Of a DNA stretch of 64,000 nt, positions 36,388 through 46,300 are shown piece by piece. The stretch covers positions 248,001-312,000 of the forward strand of contig CAXBOO010000004.1 in NCBI GenBank assembly GCA_963977425.1, given 5' to 3'. Source of the DNA: CAXBOO01 sp963977425 (GTDB taxonomy: Bacteria > Bacteroidota > Bacteroidia > Flavobacteriales_D > Luteibaculaceae). A program made the position numbers and the translations under genes. Position 1 is the first letter of the stretch; every line of letters begins with the position of its first letter. The notes beneath the pieces were generated by a model that worked only from the letters and a program-made list of their open reading frames with translations, made no database searches and was not told the DNA's origin.

Positions 36388-36957
36388 ATGAGGCAATTTT
36401 TTCTGATCATACTATTTTCATTTCTGGCGATTGCTGAAATACAAGCTCAAATAGCAGACTGGATAAAAACGCAAACCAAGGAGAATAAAATGGAAATAGG
36501 GTTTTCTTTCGAAAGCCGCAACAGTTTCCTATTAGAACAATCCAACAAACTCAATGGCCTTCGTTTGCATTTCGAATTTGGCGAGTATTACAATGCCGGA
36601 ATAGGGTATTACGACAACGGATTTTTACAAAAAAGCAAAACCAACTTATCCTTCATTGGGTTGTTTCAGGAGTTTCTTTTGTTCAAAAACAAAAAAGGAG
36701 CAGGCAACTTGTCCATGATGATGGATTTTGGAGAATATGGCCCAACTGAAAATCTCGATCCCAAAGCCTTTGTGGCCTACGAGGTGATGTTGGGTGGACA
36801 ACTTAATTTTTTGAAGTACTTTTTCGGTGGTGCGGCTGTAGGGTATCGTTTGGGACTCATCAATCCGCATAGAGCCGATTATAAGATATCTTCGCCATTG
36901 TATCAACTTAAAGTAGGATTGCATTTTAGCGAAATTGCTCGTAGCTTAAAAAAGTAA
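36388..36957 (+). CDS. Predicted outer-membrane beta-barrel protein, unknown function
   Basis: I do not recognise a named family. The 189 residues begin with a signal peptide (MRQFFLIILFSFLAIAEIQAQ, cleavage near 21). The rest alternates hydrophobic and polar residues with many aromatic and glycine positions (GLRLHFEFGEYYNAGIGYY, YEVMLGGQLNFL), the pattern of a small transmembrane barrel. It ends FSEIARSLKK without a typical terminal Phe. Its stop overlaps the ruvB start by one base (TAATG), so it is cotranscribed with ruvB. Confidence 0.7.
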   Translation: MRQFFLIILFSFLAIAEIQAQIADWIKTQTKENKMEIGFSFESRNSFLLEQSNKLNGLRLHFEFGEYYNAGIGYYDNGFLQKSKTNLSFIGLFQEFLLFKNKKGAGNLSMMMDFGEYGPTENLDPKAFVAYEVMLGGQLNFLKYFFGGAAVGYRLGLINPHRADYKISSPLYQLKVGLHFSEIARSLKK

Positions 36958-37976
36958 TGGAAGATTTTGATTTTAGGGCCGAAACGCCTTCTTCAGATAA
37001 AGAAATAGATAAGGTATTGCGCCCATTATCTTTCGACGATTTTAAAGGCCAAGACAGCGTTACCGATAATTTGCGCGTGTTTGTTAAAGCCGCTTTGATG
37101 CGTGAAGAATCTTTAGACCATGTATTGTTGCACGGACCTCCGGGTTTGGGGAAAACCACTTTGGCCAACATTCTTGCCAACGAATTGAAAGTTGGTTTTA
37201 AACTTACATCGGGCCCTGTATTGGATAAACCTGGCGATTTGGCGGGCTTGCTCACCAATCTAGAGCCCAATGATGTACTGTTCATTGATGAAATACACCG
37301 TCTGAGTCCTGTAATAGAAGAGTATTTGTATTCGGCTATGGAAGATTACCGAATCGATTTGGTGTTGGATACAGGCCCAAATGCGCGTACCGTACAAATA
37401 GAGTTAAACCCTTTTACATTGGTTGGTGCTACAACGCGTAGCGGATTGCTTACGGCGCCTTTACGTGCCCGTTTTGGCATCAATTCTAGACTGAATTATT
37501 ACAATAAAAAACACTTGGTAGGCATAGTAGAGCGCAGTGCAGGTTTACTGAACGTACCTATTGCCAAAAACGCAGCCGAAGAAATTGCCTCTAGAAGTAG
37601 AGGAACACCGCGTATTGCCAATGCTTTGCTGCGCAGAGTACGTGATTTTGCCCAGGTAGAATCCGACGGAACCATTGATATTAAAATTAGCAAGCATGCC
37701 TTGGCGGCACTCAATGTAGACGATAACGGTTTGGATGAAATGGACATTAAAATCCTGAAAACCATGCTCGAAAAATTTGGTGGCGGACCAGTAGGTATAA
37801 CCACCATCGCCACGGCTGTAGGTGAAGATTCTGGAACGATAGAAGAAGTGTACGAACCCTATCTAATACAAGAAGGTTTTTTGATGCGAACGCCAAGAGG
37901 CCGACAATGCACGCCTAAAACTTACGAGTATTTGGGCTATGCCAACGATGGTGGCGCGCAAAATTCTTTGTTCTAA
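36957..37976 (+). CDS. ruvB: Holliday junction branch migration helicase RuvB
   Basis: The AAA+ motor of the RuvABC resolvasome. The 339 residues include Walker A HGPPGLGKTTLA, Walker B LFIDEIHRL, sensor 1 GATTRSG, the arginine-finger region APLRARFG, and a C-terminal winged helix with TPRGR. It starts in a TAATG overlap with the preceding gene, and queG begins immediately after its stop (TAAATG). ruvA is 4.8 kb away near sprA, so the two ruv genes are not in one operon. Confidence 0.97.
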   Translation: MEDFDFRAETPSSDKEIDKVLRPLSFDDFKGQDSVTDNLRVFVKAALMREESLDHVLLHGPPGLGKTTLANILANELKVGFKLTSGPVLDKPGDLAGLLTNLEPNDVLFIDEIHRLSPVIEEYLYSAMEDYRIDLVLDTGPNARTVQIELNPFTLVGATTRSGLLTAPLRARFGINSRLNYYNKKHLVGIVERSAGLLNVPIAKNAAEEIASRSRGTPRIANALLRRVRDFAQVESDGTIDIKISKHALAALNVDDNGLDEMDIKILKTMLEKFGGGPVGITTIATAVGEDSGTIEEVYEPYLIQEGFLMRTPRGRQCTPKTYEYLGYANDGGAQNSLF

Positions 37977-38900
37977 ATGAAGCTGAGTGTTGCTGAAAAA
38001 ACATCTGCACAAATTAAGCAGTGGGCAGCCGAGTTGGGTTTTTACGATTGCCGAATAGCCAAAGCAGATGCACTTACGCAAGAAGCAATAAACTTGGAAC
38101 ATTGGCTAAAAGAAGGCCTCAATGGAACCATGGATTACATGGCCAATTATTTTGATGTCAGAATAGATCCGAAAAAATTGGTGCCTGGCGCAAAGTCGGT
38201 CATCATTCTCAATTACAATTATTTTCCTGGAGAAGTAGAGCAAACTTCCGACATCAAAATATCGAAATATGCTCACGGTAGGGATTACCACAAAGTTCTG
38301 CGTAAAAAGCTAAAGCAATTCATTGCCAAACTGCAAGAAGTGGGGGAATTGAGCGCACGAGGTTTTGTTGATTCTGCACCCATTATGGAAAAAGTTTGGG
38401 CAGAAAAAGCGGGTCTTGGCTGGCGAGGAAAAAACACCAACATCATTCACCCCAAAAAAGGATCTTTTTTCTTTTTGTCTGCTTTAGTCCTCGATTGGGA
38501 GTTGGCCTACGACGATCCCATAAAAGATTATTGTGGTACGTGTACCAAATGCATAGACGCTTGTCCTACAAAGGCATTGAGTCCGTATAAAATAGATGGC
38601 AGCAAATGCATTTCTTATCTCACCATTGAGCTGAAAGAAGCCATTCCAACAGAATTTAAAAATCAAATGGAAGATTGGGCATTTGGTTGTGATGTATGCC
38701 AAGATGTGTGTCCTTGGAATCGGTTTTCTCAACATCATGCAGAGCCTGATTTTTTAGATAAAACAGGAAAGTTGGCATTGAATAGCATCGATTTACTGCA
38801 ATTATCTGAGCAAACCTTTGACGATGTATTCATTGGAAGTCCTATTCGCCGAACGGGCTACGATGGCATTAGGCGCAATGTCCAATTTCTTAAGAAGTGA
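37977..38900 (+). CDS. queG: Epoxyqueuosine reductase QueG
   Basis: A cobalamin- and iron-sulfur-dependent enzyme that reduces epoxyqueuosine to queuosine in tRNA. The 307 residues contain two ferredoxin-type clusters, CGTCTKCIDACPTKAL and the CDVCQDVCPWN set, together with the QueG N-terminal domain (GFYDCRIAKAD, GTMDYMANYFDVRIDP). It abuts ruvB with no gap. The last 11 bases overlap a small gene on the opposite strand. Confidence 0.94.
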   Translation: MKLSVAEKTSAQIKQWAAELGFYDCRIAKADALTQEAINLEHWLKEGLNGTMDYMANYFDVRIDPKKLVPGAKSVIILNYNYFPGEVEQTSDIKISKYAHGRDYHKVLRKKLKQFIAKLQEVGELSARGFVDSAPIMEKVWAEKAGLGWRGKNTNIIHPKKGSFFFLSALVLDWELAYDDPIKDYCGTCTKCIDACPTKALSPYKIDGSKCISYLTIELKEAIPTEFKNQMEDWAFGCDVCQDVCPWNRFSQHHAEPDFLDKTGKLALNSIDLLQLSEQTFDDVFIGSPIRRTGYDGIRRNVQFLKK

Positions 38901-39078
38901 CTTCAAACACTTTAGTTAGGATGTCGGAGAAACTATCGCCAAAATGAGTAAAACACCAATTTTTTAATTCGGGTAAGTCTGTTTTGCTAATGGATATTAG
39001 CGACTTGTACAATTCTTTTTCAAATAAAGTGCGGTCAAAACTTACAGCTTTTAAAACCGTTTTACAGAATTCTAACAT
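38890..39078 (-). CDS. Small conserved hypothetical protein (62 aa)
   Basis: I do not know its function. The 62 residues (MLEFCKTVLKAVSFDRTLF...) look like a folded, mostly helical small protein: mixed charge, a Trp/Cys/Phe-rich NWCFTHFGDSF segment, no signal peptide and no membrane helix. From memory, similar very short proteins with the same MLEFCKTVL start occur in other Flavobacteriia, which favours a real gene. It sits 22 bp downstream of the OMP gene on the same strand and overlaps queG by 11 bp at its end. Confidence 0.62.
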   Translation of the reverse strand: MLEFCKTVLKAVSFDRTLFEKELYKSLISISKTDLPELKNWCFTHFGDSFSDILTKVFEVTS

Positions 39079-39100
39079 TGGGTAATGTGTTACTAATTGT

Positions 39101-39730
39101 TCAAAAGTTACGTTTTATACCAACGCCAACGACATTATTAAATTGCATCAAATTGGAATCATAATTCAGGTTGGTGTTTTCCAAAATTCGAGCAGGTAAT
39201 AGTGAGTATCTGAAGCCAATAAATACACTCCAGTTCTTCTGTTGCAATCCTAAGTTCAAAAGGGCGTCGGCAGTAAATCTTTGAAAAGGTTCTCGGTTGT
39301 CTATAGTGCCTATTTCATCGCTTTCGGTAGAAGAAATTAGGGTAAGTAACTCCAATCCTGATTCTGCGTAAAGTGCTGGTTTATTGCGCTTTGCCTTTTG
39401 TTTTAATATCAGTTTAATTGGAACAGATATATAACCCAATGCAATTTTGTATTGGGTGTAAACCCCATTGTCAGGGTCGGCTTTTCTCACCGAACCACGT
39501 TGTGCATAACCCAATCCGATAGCCCATTGCAAGAGTCTTCTATTGATTCTTTCTGTTTGAATGTGAAAGGCAATATTTCCTTTGTCGTAACCACCATATT
39601 TATCGCCATCAATTTGGCTGCCATAGACCATTAATTGAGCACTTGGTTCAAAAGATGGACGTTGAGCTTTTGCTGAAAAAATCGCAATCATTGCAAAGCA
39701 ACAAGCGATGTACTTAAACCAATTCTTCAT
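39101..39730 (-). CDS. Predicted outer-membrane beta-barrel protein (PorT-like fold), unknown function
   Basis: The 209 residues begin with a signal peptide (cleavage near AKAQ, about residue 23). The rest alternates in the way expected of an 8-strand barrel (WAIGLGYAQRG, IALGYISVPIKLILK, LNLGLQQKNWSVFIGFRYS) and ends with a C-terminal Phe (VGIKRNF), as expected for Bam-inserted proteins. It resembles the broad Bacteroidota outer-membrane beta-barrel family without a specific name. Its start lies inside the sirtuin gene (17-bp overlap), so the two are coupled. Confidence 0.75.
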   Translation of the reverse strand: MKNWFKYIACCFAMIAIFSAKAQRPSFEPSAQLMVYGSQIDGDKYGGYDKGNIAFHIQTERINRRLLQWAIGLGYAQRGSVRKADPDNGVYTQYKIALGYISVPIKLILKQKAKRNKPALYAESGLELLTLISSTESDEIGTIDNREPFQRFTADALLNLGLQQKNWSVFIGFRYSLLPARILENTNLNYDSNLMQFNNVVGVGIKRNF

Positions 39731-40403
39731 AAAAATGGAGCATGCCCAAAGAGGCTTTTTCTTTTATGTGTTTAATTCTTTTGTTGGTGCTGATGTCCAA
39801 GTCCATCGGATCGATAAGATAAATTGGTTTCTCGCGGTTGTAAAAATCCATTAAACCAGCGGCAGGATAAACTTTTAGTGACGTCCCAATGATGAGCAAT
39901 AAATCGGCTTCAGCCACAAGTTGTGCAGCATTTTCTATTTCAGGAACGTTTTCTCCAAACCAAACTACGTGGGGCCGAAGTTGCCCACCATCATCTGCCA
40001 AATCGCCCAAATGAATATCCTTCCCATTCAAGTCGATTAACACGTGATCGTTTTTAACACTTCTAGCTTGTTCGATGCATCCGTGCAAGTGCAATACATT
40101 GCTGCTTCCAGCACGTTCGTGTAAATCATCTATGTTTTGAGTGATGATTTGAACATTAAAATGTTTTTCCAAACGAACACAAATACTGTGAGCAGGGTTG
40201 GGCTTTGCTTGACGAACATTTTTCCGGCGGTAATTGTAAAAGTTTAAAACCAATTCGGGGTCACGTTCGAAGGCGTCGGGTGTAGCAACATCCGTAATTC
40301 GATGGTTTTCCCATAAGCCGTCATTGCCTCTAAAGGTTTCAATGCCAGACTCTTGACTGATGCCTGCACCGCTTAGAATTACCAATTTTTTTCGATCGGG
40401 CAT
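39714..40403 (-). CDS. cobB: Sir2-family NAD-dependent protein deacylase (sirtuin)
   Basis: Removes acyl groups from lysines using NAD. The 229 residues show the NAD site GAGISQESGIETFRG, the TQNIDDLHERAG loop, the catalytic H107 in HLHG, and the GTSLKVYPAAG segment. Y56 and R59 (YNYRRKNV) correspond to the YxxR pair that binds succinyl/malonyl groups, so desuccinylase activity is likely. The usual four zinc cysteines are absent; the only cysteines are C75 and C109. The ATG at 40403 (MPDRKKLV) is preferred to a TTG two codons earlier. A TATTTTTG box (40414-40407) lies almost against the start. Confidence 0.9.
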   Translation of the reverse strand: MPDRKKLVILSGAGISQESGIETFRGNDGLWENHRITDVATPDAFERDPELVLNFYNYRRKNVRQAKPNPAHSICVRLEKHFNVQIITQNIDDLHERAGSSNVLHLHGCIEQARSVKNDHVLIDLNGKDIHLGDLADDGGQLRPHVVWFGENVPEIENAAQLVAEADLLLIIGTSLKVYPAAGLMDFYNREKPIYLIDPMDLDISTNKRIKHIKEKASLGMLHFYEELV

Positions 40404-40452
40404 TCTCAAAAATAGATTAAATTTTTAAGTCACATAGGCGCAACGATATTTG

Positions 40453-40460
40453 TACATTTG
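40453..40460 (+). promoter_or_regulatory. Putative -7 promoter box for maeB
   Basis: TACATTTG is an exact TAnnTTTG match 22 bases upstream of the ATG at 40483. It falls inside the longest possible reading frame, which argues against a start at the TTG at 40450. Confidence 0.5.
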
Positions 40461-40482
40461 GTGGCTTAAATACATCCGATGT

Positions 40483-42759
40483 ATGGGCAATCTTAAAAAA
40501 GAAGCACTTGAGTATCACAGCTCTGGCAGACCAGGTAAAATTGAGGTAATACCAACAAAACCGTATGGTACTCAACACGATTTAGCGTTGGCGTATTCGC
40601 CAGGAGTTGCTGCTCCTTGTAATGAAATTGCTGAAGATGTAAACAAAGTCTTCGATTATACATCAAAAGGAAATTTAATTGGTGTAATAAGCAATGGTAC
40701 AGCCGTTCTTGGTTTAGGCGATATTGGTCCAGAAGCTTCAAAGCCAGTAATGGAAGGTAAGGGGATACTGTTCAAAGTTTTTGCCGATATCGATGTTTTT
40801 GATATAGAATTGGATGCAAGAGATCCCGATTTGTTTGTTCAAACGGTAAAAGCAATGGCTCCTACATTTGGTGGCATCAACTTAGAAGACATCAAAGCAC
40901 CAGAAGCTTTTGATATTGAAGAAAGATTGAAAAAGGAATTGAACATTCCTATCATGCACGACGATCAGCACGGTACAGCTATTGTGAGTGCAGCGGCATT
41001 GTTGAATGCATTAGAATTGGCTGGAAAGAAAATTGGCGATGTGAAAATCGTCATTTCTGGTGCGGGTGCAGCGGCCATTTCTTGTTCTAGATTATACATC
41101 TCGTTAGGTGTGAATGTCGACAACTTGATCATGTGCGACAGCAAGGGCGTGATTCATAAGAATAGAGAGAACTTAGATAAAAGAAAAGCACAATTTGCTA
41201 CCGATAATAAAGCCACCGATCTTGAGGAAGCTTTAGTAGGAGCAGATGTATTTCTTGGATTGTCTAAGGGCAATATCATGACGCCAAAAATGCTTTTGAG
41301 CATGGCCGATAACCCAATAGTGTTTGCTTGTGCTAACCCTGATCCAGAGATAGATTACGATCTAGCAATGGATACGCGTAAGGACATCATCATGGCTACA
41401 GGTCGTTCAGATCACCCTAACCAAGTGAATAATGTTTTGGGCTTCCCATACATTTTCCGCGGAGCATTGGATGTACGTGCGTCGAGCATTAATGAAGAAA
41501 TGAAATTGGCAGCCGTTAAAGCATTGGCGGCATTGGCAAAAGAACCTATTCCAGAAGAAGTAAGCGAAGCGTATGGCGAACGTAACCTGAAATTTGATAG
41601 GACCAACATCATCCCAAAACCGGTTGATCCGAGATTGATTACTAGAGTAAGTATAGCTGTTGCTAAAGCGGCTATTGAAAGTGGTGTTGCTCAAAAACCA
41701 ATTACCGACTGGAACAAATACAAGCTAGAATTAAATCAGCGCCTTGGTTTGGAAAAGAAATTGTTCCGTAACATGACCATGTACGCGAAGCAAAGCAACA
41801 AGAAAGTTGTGTTTGCTGAAGCAGAAGCATATAAGGTTTTAAGAGCGGCTCAAACTGTACGTCAACAACGTATAGCCACACCAATATTACTTGGAAATAG
41901 AGCGAAAATTGAAAGCATTATAGAGGAATATAATTTGAGCCTTTCAGGGGTGGAAATTATTGATCCTAAATCGGTCACTAGTTCTGACATGCAAGTTCAG
42001 TATGCTAACGATTATTTTGAAAGTAGAAAACGTAAAGGGGTAACTCTTTATGATGCCAAGAAAGCCATGACCGATAGAAACTATTTCGGTTCAATGTTGG
42101 TTAAGAATGGTTATGCCGATGCATTTGTTTCAGGTATTACACGTTCGTATGCCGAGGTTTTACGTCCTGCATTGCGTGTAATGGGTGTGGAGCAAGGTGT
42201 TAATAAAGTAGCGGGTATGTATGTAATATTGGCCAAAGACAAACCTTATTTCTTTGCCGATACGACTGTTAACGTAAATCCGACAGCTGAGGAAATTGCA
42301 GAAATTGCACACCTGACCTACACGACGGTTAAGAAGTTTGGTATCAAACCAAATTTGGCATTATTGTCGTACAGTAACTTTGGTTCTACATCAGGTGCCG
42401 ATGCCGATAAAATGCGTTTGGCTAGGGAAATTATCATCAAAAAATATCCTGAGATAACTGTAGATGGCGATATACAAGCCAATTTTGCAGTAAATCAAGA
42501 TTTGTTGAAAGAGATTTTCCCTTTCAGCAGTTTGGTAGGCGAAAGCGCCAACACATTCATATTCCCAAACCTTAGTGCGGGTAATATTTCGTACAAATTG
42601 TTGCACGAATTAGCAGGTATAGATGCTGTAGGTCCTATTCTTATGGGTATGAAACATTCTATGCATGTACTTACACATGGCTGTACAGTTAATGAGATTG
42701 TAAACATGGTAACCATTGCCGTAATGGATGCTCGTTTTAAACAAAAAGAATTGGCTTAA
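40483..42759 (+). CDS. maeB: NADP-dependent malic enzyme with C-terminal phosphotransacetylase-like domain
   Basis: Converts malate to pyruvate and CO2 with NADP reduction. The malic enzyme half (about 1-430) has the catalytic segment AYSPGVAAPC, the metal site MHDDQHGTAI and the NADP Rossmann motif ISGAGAAAISC. The second half (about 431-758) resembles phosphotransacetylase (VFAEAEAYKVLRAAQ) and in this family senses acetyl-CoA rather than catalysing. The ATG at 40483 (MGNLKKEALEYH) is the usual N-terminus. Its stop overlaps the ruvA start (TAATG). Confidence 0.95.
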   Translation: MGNLKKEALEYHSSGRPGKIEVIPTKPYGTQHDLALAYSPGVAAPCNEIAEDVNKVFDYTSKGNLIGVISNGTAVLGLGDIGPEASKPVMEGKGILFKVFADIDVFDIELDARDPDLFVQTVKAMAPTFGGINLEDIKAPEAFDIEERLKKELNIPIMHDDQHGTAIVSAAALLNALELAGKKIGDVKIVISGAGAAAISCSRLYISLGVNVDNLIMCDSKGVIHKNRENLDKRKAQFATDNKATDLEEALVGADVFLGLSKGNIMTPKMLLSMADNPIVFACANPDPEIDYDLAMDTRKDIIMATGRSDHPNQVNNVLGFPYIFRGALDVRASSINEEMKLAAVKALAALAKEPIPEEVSEAYGERNLKFDRTNIIPKPVDPRLITRVSIAVAKAAIESGVAQKPITDWNKYKLELNQRLGLEKKLFRNMTMYAKQSNKKVVFAEAEAYKVLRAAQTVRQQRIATPILLGNRAKIESIIEEYNLSLSGVEIIDPKSVTSSDMQVQYANDYFESRKRKGVTLYDAKKAMTDRNYFGSMLVKNGYADAFVSGITRSYAEVLRPALRVMGVEQGVNKVAGMYVILAKDKPYFFADTTVNVNPTAEEIAEIAHLTYTTVKKFGIKPNLALLSYSNFGSTSGADADKMRLAREIIIKKYPEITVDGDIQANFAVNQDLLKEIFPFSSLVGESANTFIFPNLSAGNISYKLLHELAGIDAVGPILMGMKHSMHVLTHGCTVNEIVNMVTIAVMDARFKQKELA

Positions 42760-43349
42760 TGATACATCACTTATCTGGAGACTTGGTTAAAAAAACACCT
42801 ACAGAAATCGTATTAGAATGCGGTGGCGTAGGGTATTTGGTTCATATATCGCTCAATACCTATGATGCATTAGGCATTGAGGATAAATTGCGTTTGTATA
42901 CGGTAGCCGTTTACAAAGAAGACAGCCAAAGTTTATATGGTTTTGTAACCGAAGAGGAAAGAGAGTTGTTTAAAAACCTTATTTCTGTTTCAGGAATTGG
43001 GGCCAATACAGCACGATTGATACTTTCAGCAATGGCTCCAGCTGCATTGGTAGAAGCTATCCTTACAGAAAACGACGAGACATTACGCAAAATAAAAGGC
43101 ATAGGGCCCAAATCCGCCAAGCGAATGGTGTTGGAACTTAAAGATAAGGTAGCAAAAGGCGGAGATGCCGCACTTTTAGCAGTTTCTTCATCAGGAAACA
43201 ATACAGCTTACAATGAAGCGTTAAGTGGACTTAGCATATTGGGGTTTGATAAACAAAAAGCAAGTAAAGTACTTACGGATTTATTGAAAATGTCGCCCGA
43301 TATCAGCATAGAGAATTTATTAAAAGAAGCCATTAAGAGAATGCACTAA
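42759..43349 (+). CDS. ruvA: Holliday junction branch migration protein RuvA
   Basis: Binds four-way junction DNA as a tetramer and recruits RuvB. The 196 residues include the N-terminal OB domain (GDLVKKTPTEIVLECGGVGY), two helix-hairpin-helix motifs (SVSGIGANTARLIL and IKGIGPKSAKRMVLEL) and the C-terminal RuvB-binding domain (ALSGLSILGFDKQKA). It is coupled to maeB by TAATG and lies 19 bp upstream of sprA, a synteny familiar from gliding flavobacteria. Confidence 0.96.
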   Translation: MIHHLSGDLVKKTPTEIVLECGGVGYLVHISLNTYDALGIEDKLRLYTVAVYKEDSQSLYGFVTEEERELFKNLISVSGIGANTARLILSAMAPAALVEAILTENDETLRKIKGIGPKSAKRMVLELKDKVAKGGDAALLAVSSSGNNTAYNEALSGLSILGFDKQKASKVLTDLLKMSPDISIENLLKEAIKRMH

Positions 43350-43368
43350 GTGCTATAGTTGTTACGTT

Positions 43369-46300
43369 TTGGGAAGAGTTTTTAGGCTAAAATTTATACT
43401 TATCATAGGCTTTGTATTGGGTTATACATATAGCCAGGCTTCTGATATCAATGATTTTTTGGGTAGTATAAGGCGTTTGAATACGGCTGCAATCGATACG
43501 CCAGAAATTCCGAATGCTTATAAAGATAGTCCCGATCCACTGAATTGGAAACCTCCTTTTAGCCTTCAAGATCCTGCTAATATTGAAACCAAAGTAGAAT
43601 ACGATTTGGCTACGGGCAAATACATCATCTACAAAAAAGTTGGAGGTCAATTTTATAAATACCCCAAAGCACTTACGCTAGAAGAGTACCGCGAGTACGA
43701 AATGAAGCGCAACATGCAAGATTTTTGGCGTGCTAAAGACGAATTGGCCGATGCCGGAAACAACAAAGTAACTCGTGCTGAGAAAAAACCACTGATCGAA
43801 GTAAAAGGCAAATCTTTCGATAGATTGTTCGGAGGGAATACCATTGAAATTAAACCCCAAGGTTCGGCAGAATTAACCTTTGGAGTGAACCGAAGTAAGA
43901 CGGATAACCCTGCATTAGCCGAGAAACAAAGGAAAATTTCAACCTTCAATTTTGATCAAAAAATTCAATTAAACCTTGTTGGAAATATTGGTGAAAAATT
44001 AAAAATTCAAACCAATTATAACACCGAGGCTACCTTCGATTTCGAAAATCAACTCAAGCTAGATTATACGGGGTATGAAGATGAAATCATTAAGAAAATA
44101 GAAGTCGGAAACGTTGCATTTCCTGTTAACAATAGTCTTATTACAGGGAGCCAAAGTTTATTTGGTTTAAAGGCTCAAATGCAATTTGGAAGACTAACAA
44201 CCACCACTGTATTTAGTCAACAAAAAGGACAAAAATCTGAGATAGAAACTCAAGGAGGAGCGCAAACAAGCACTTTCGATTTTAAGGCTGACGATTACGA
44301 AGCCAATAAACACTATTTCTTAAGTCAGTTTTTTAGAGCTCAATACGATAAGGCCAATGCTACCTTGCCCAATGCTAATTCAGGTGTGAACATTACCCGT
44401 ATTGAAGTTTGGGTAACGAATGTAAATAACAGCATAGACAATACACGGAATATTGTTGCCATTTCCGATTTGGGTGAAGATCCTTCTAATGCAACCGATG
44501 GCCCCATTGTTCAAGATTTGTTGCCAGGCGATGTGTATCCTCAAAACGGAGCCAACAACTTGTATGGAGATTTTTCTAACGATGCTGAAATAGTTGGGTT
44601 TGATGGAGCGGCTGTTCGACTTCAAAATTTGGGTTACCAGGCAGCAAAACATTTTGAAAAAGTAGAAAGTGCAAGAAGATTAGAACCTACTACCTATTCG
44701 GTTAACTCTCGTTTGGGTTTCATTTCCTTGAATTCACAACCTTTGAACAACGACGAAGTTTTGGCCGTTGCTTTCGAATACACTTTGGGTGGACAAACTT
44801 ACCAAGTAGGGCAGTTTAGTACAGATGGTATTGCACCACCAAATGCTTTGTTGTTGAAATTATTGAAACCAACCATTACCAATCCTAAATTACCTATGTG
44901 GGATTTGATGATGAAAAACGTGTATTCAATCAATGCGTTCCAAGTCAATAAAGAAGATTTTATACTAGATGTATTCTACAACGATCCTGCTTTGGGAGTA
45001 GACATCAATTATATACCAAGAGGTGGATTGGCTAAAATTCCACTGATTCGTGTTTTGAACTTGGATAGACTTGATCCTCAAGACAATTCTAATCCTGATG
45101 GTGTTTTCGATTTTGTTGACGGTGCTCTAGAAGGTGGAGGAACTATCAATGCTCGAAATGGGCGAATCTTTTTTCCAACTGTAGAGCCTTTTGGATCTCA
45201 TTTACGCTCTAAAATGGAAGCCGATGGTATCGATGCTTCATCTATTGATTCGGTTGTTTTTCATCCGTTGTACGATAGCACAAAGGTTGCTGCCCAACAA
45301 CAACCAAACCTCAACCGATTTACCATTCGTGGATCATACAAATCTGCATCGGGATCAGAAATTTCATTGAATGCACTTAATATTCCAGAAGGGTCAGTTG
45401 TCGTAACGGCAGGTGGGGTTGTCCTTCAAGAAAACACAGATTATACGGTTGATTATAACCTAGGAAGGGTTAAAATCATCAATCAAGGATTATTAGAATC
45501 GCAAACGCCAGTTAAAGTTAGCTTAGAGTCGAATTCGTTTTTTGGAGTTCAGCAAAAAACATTCATTGGAAATAGATTTGATTACAGGGTAAATAAAGAT
45601 TTTAATCTAGGAGCCACCTTAATTACATTGAGCGAAAGACCAATAACTCAAAAAGTAAATTTTGGTGACGAACCTATCCGAAACGTGGTTTTTGGTTTTG
45701 ATGGTAGTTACCAAACCGACGCACCTTTCCTAACCCGTTTGATTGATAATTTGCCTTTGATCAATACCAAAGAACCATCAAGCATTACGGTGAATGCTGA
45801 ATATGCCCAGTTGGTTCCAGGCAATAGTAAAGCCATTGGGAGTGGGGGAAATTCTTACATCGACGATTTTGAAGGAAGCCAAAGCACCATCGATTTGCGC
45901 TCGTTCAATCAATGGACTTTAGCTTCTACACCACAAGGACAAGCTAGTAGATTTCCAGAAGGAGAGTTGTCAAACAACTTAGAAAATGGGTACAACCGAG
46001 CCACCATTGCATGGCACGTAATAGATCCTTTGTTTCACAGAAACACTACGTTAACCCCCGACAATATAGATGCAGAAATACAGAGCAATCATCTGCAACG
46101 ACAAGTTTTAGAACAAGAAGTTTTCCCGAATAGAGAGTTGAGACAAGGTACACCCAACAACATTTCTGTTTTCGATGTAGTCTATACACCTTCAGAAAGA
46201 GGGCCTTACAACTATACTAAAAACTTAAATCCAGACGGAACACTTGCTAACCCTGAAAAAGCTTGGGGTGGTATTACCCGTAGAATATCAACTAACGACT

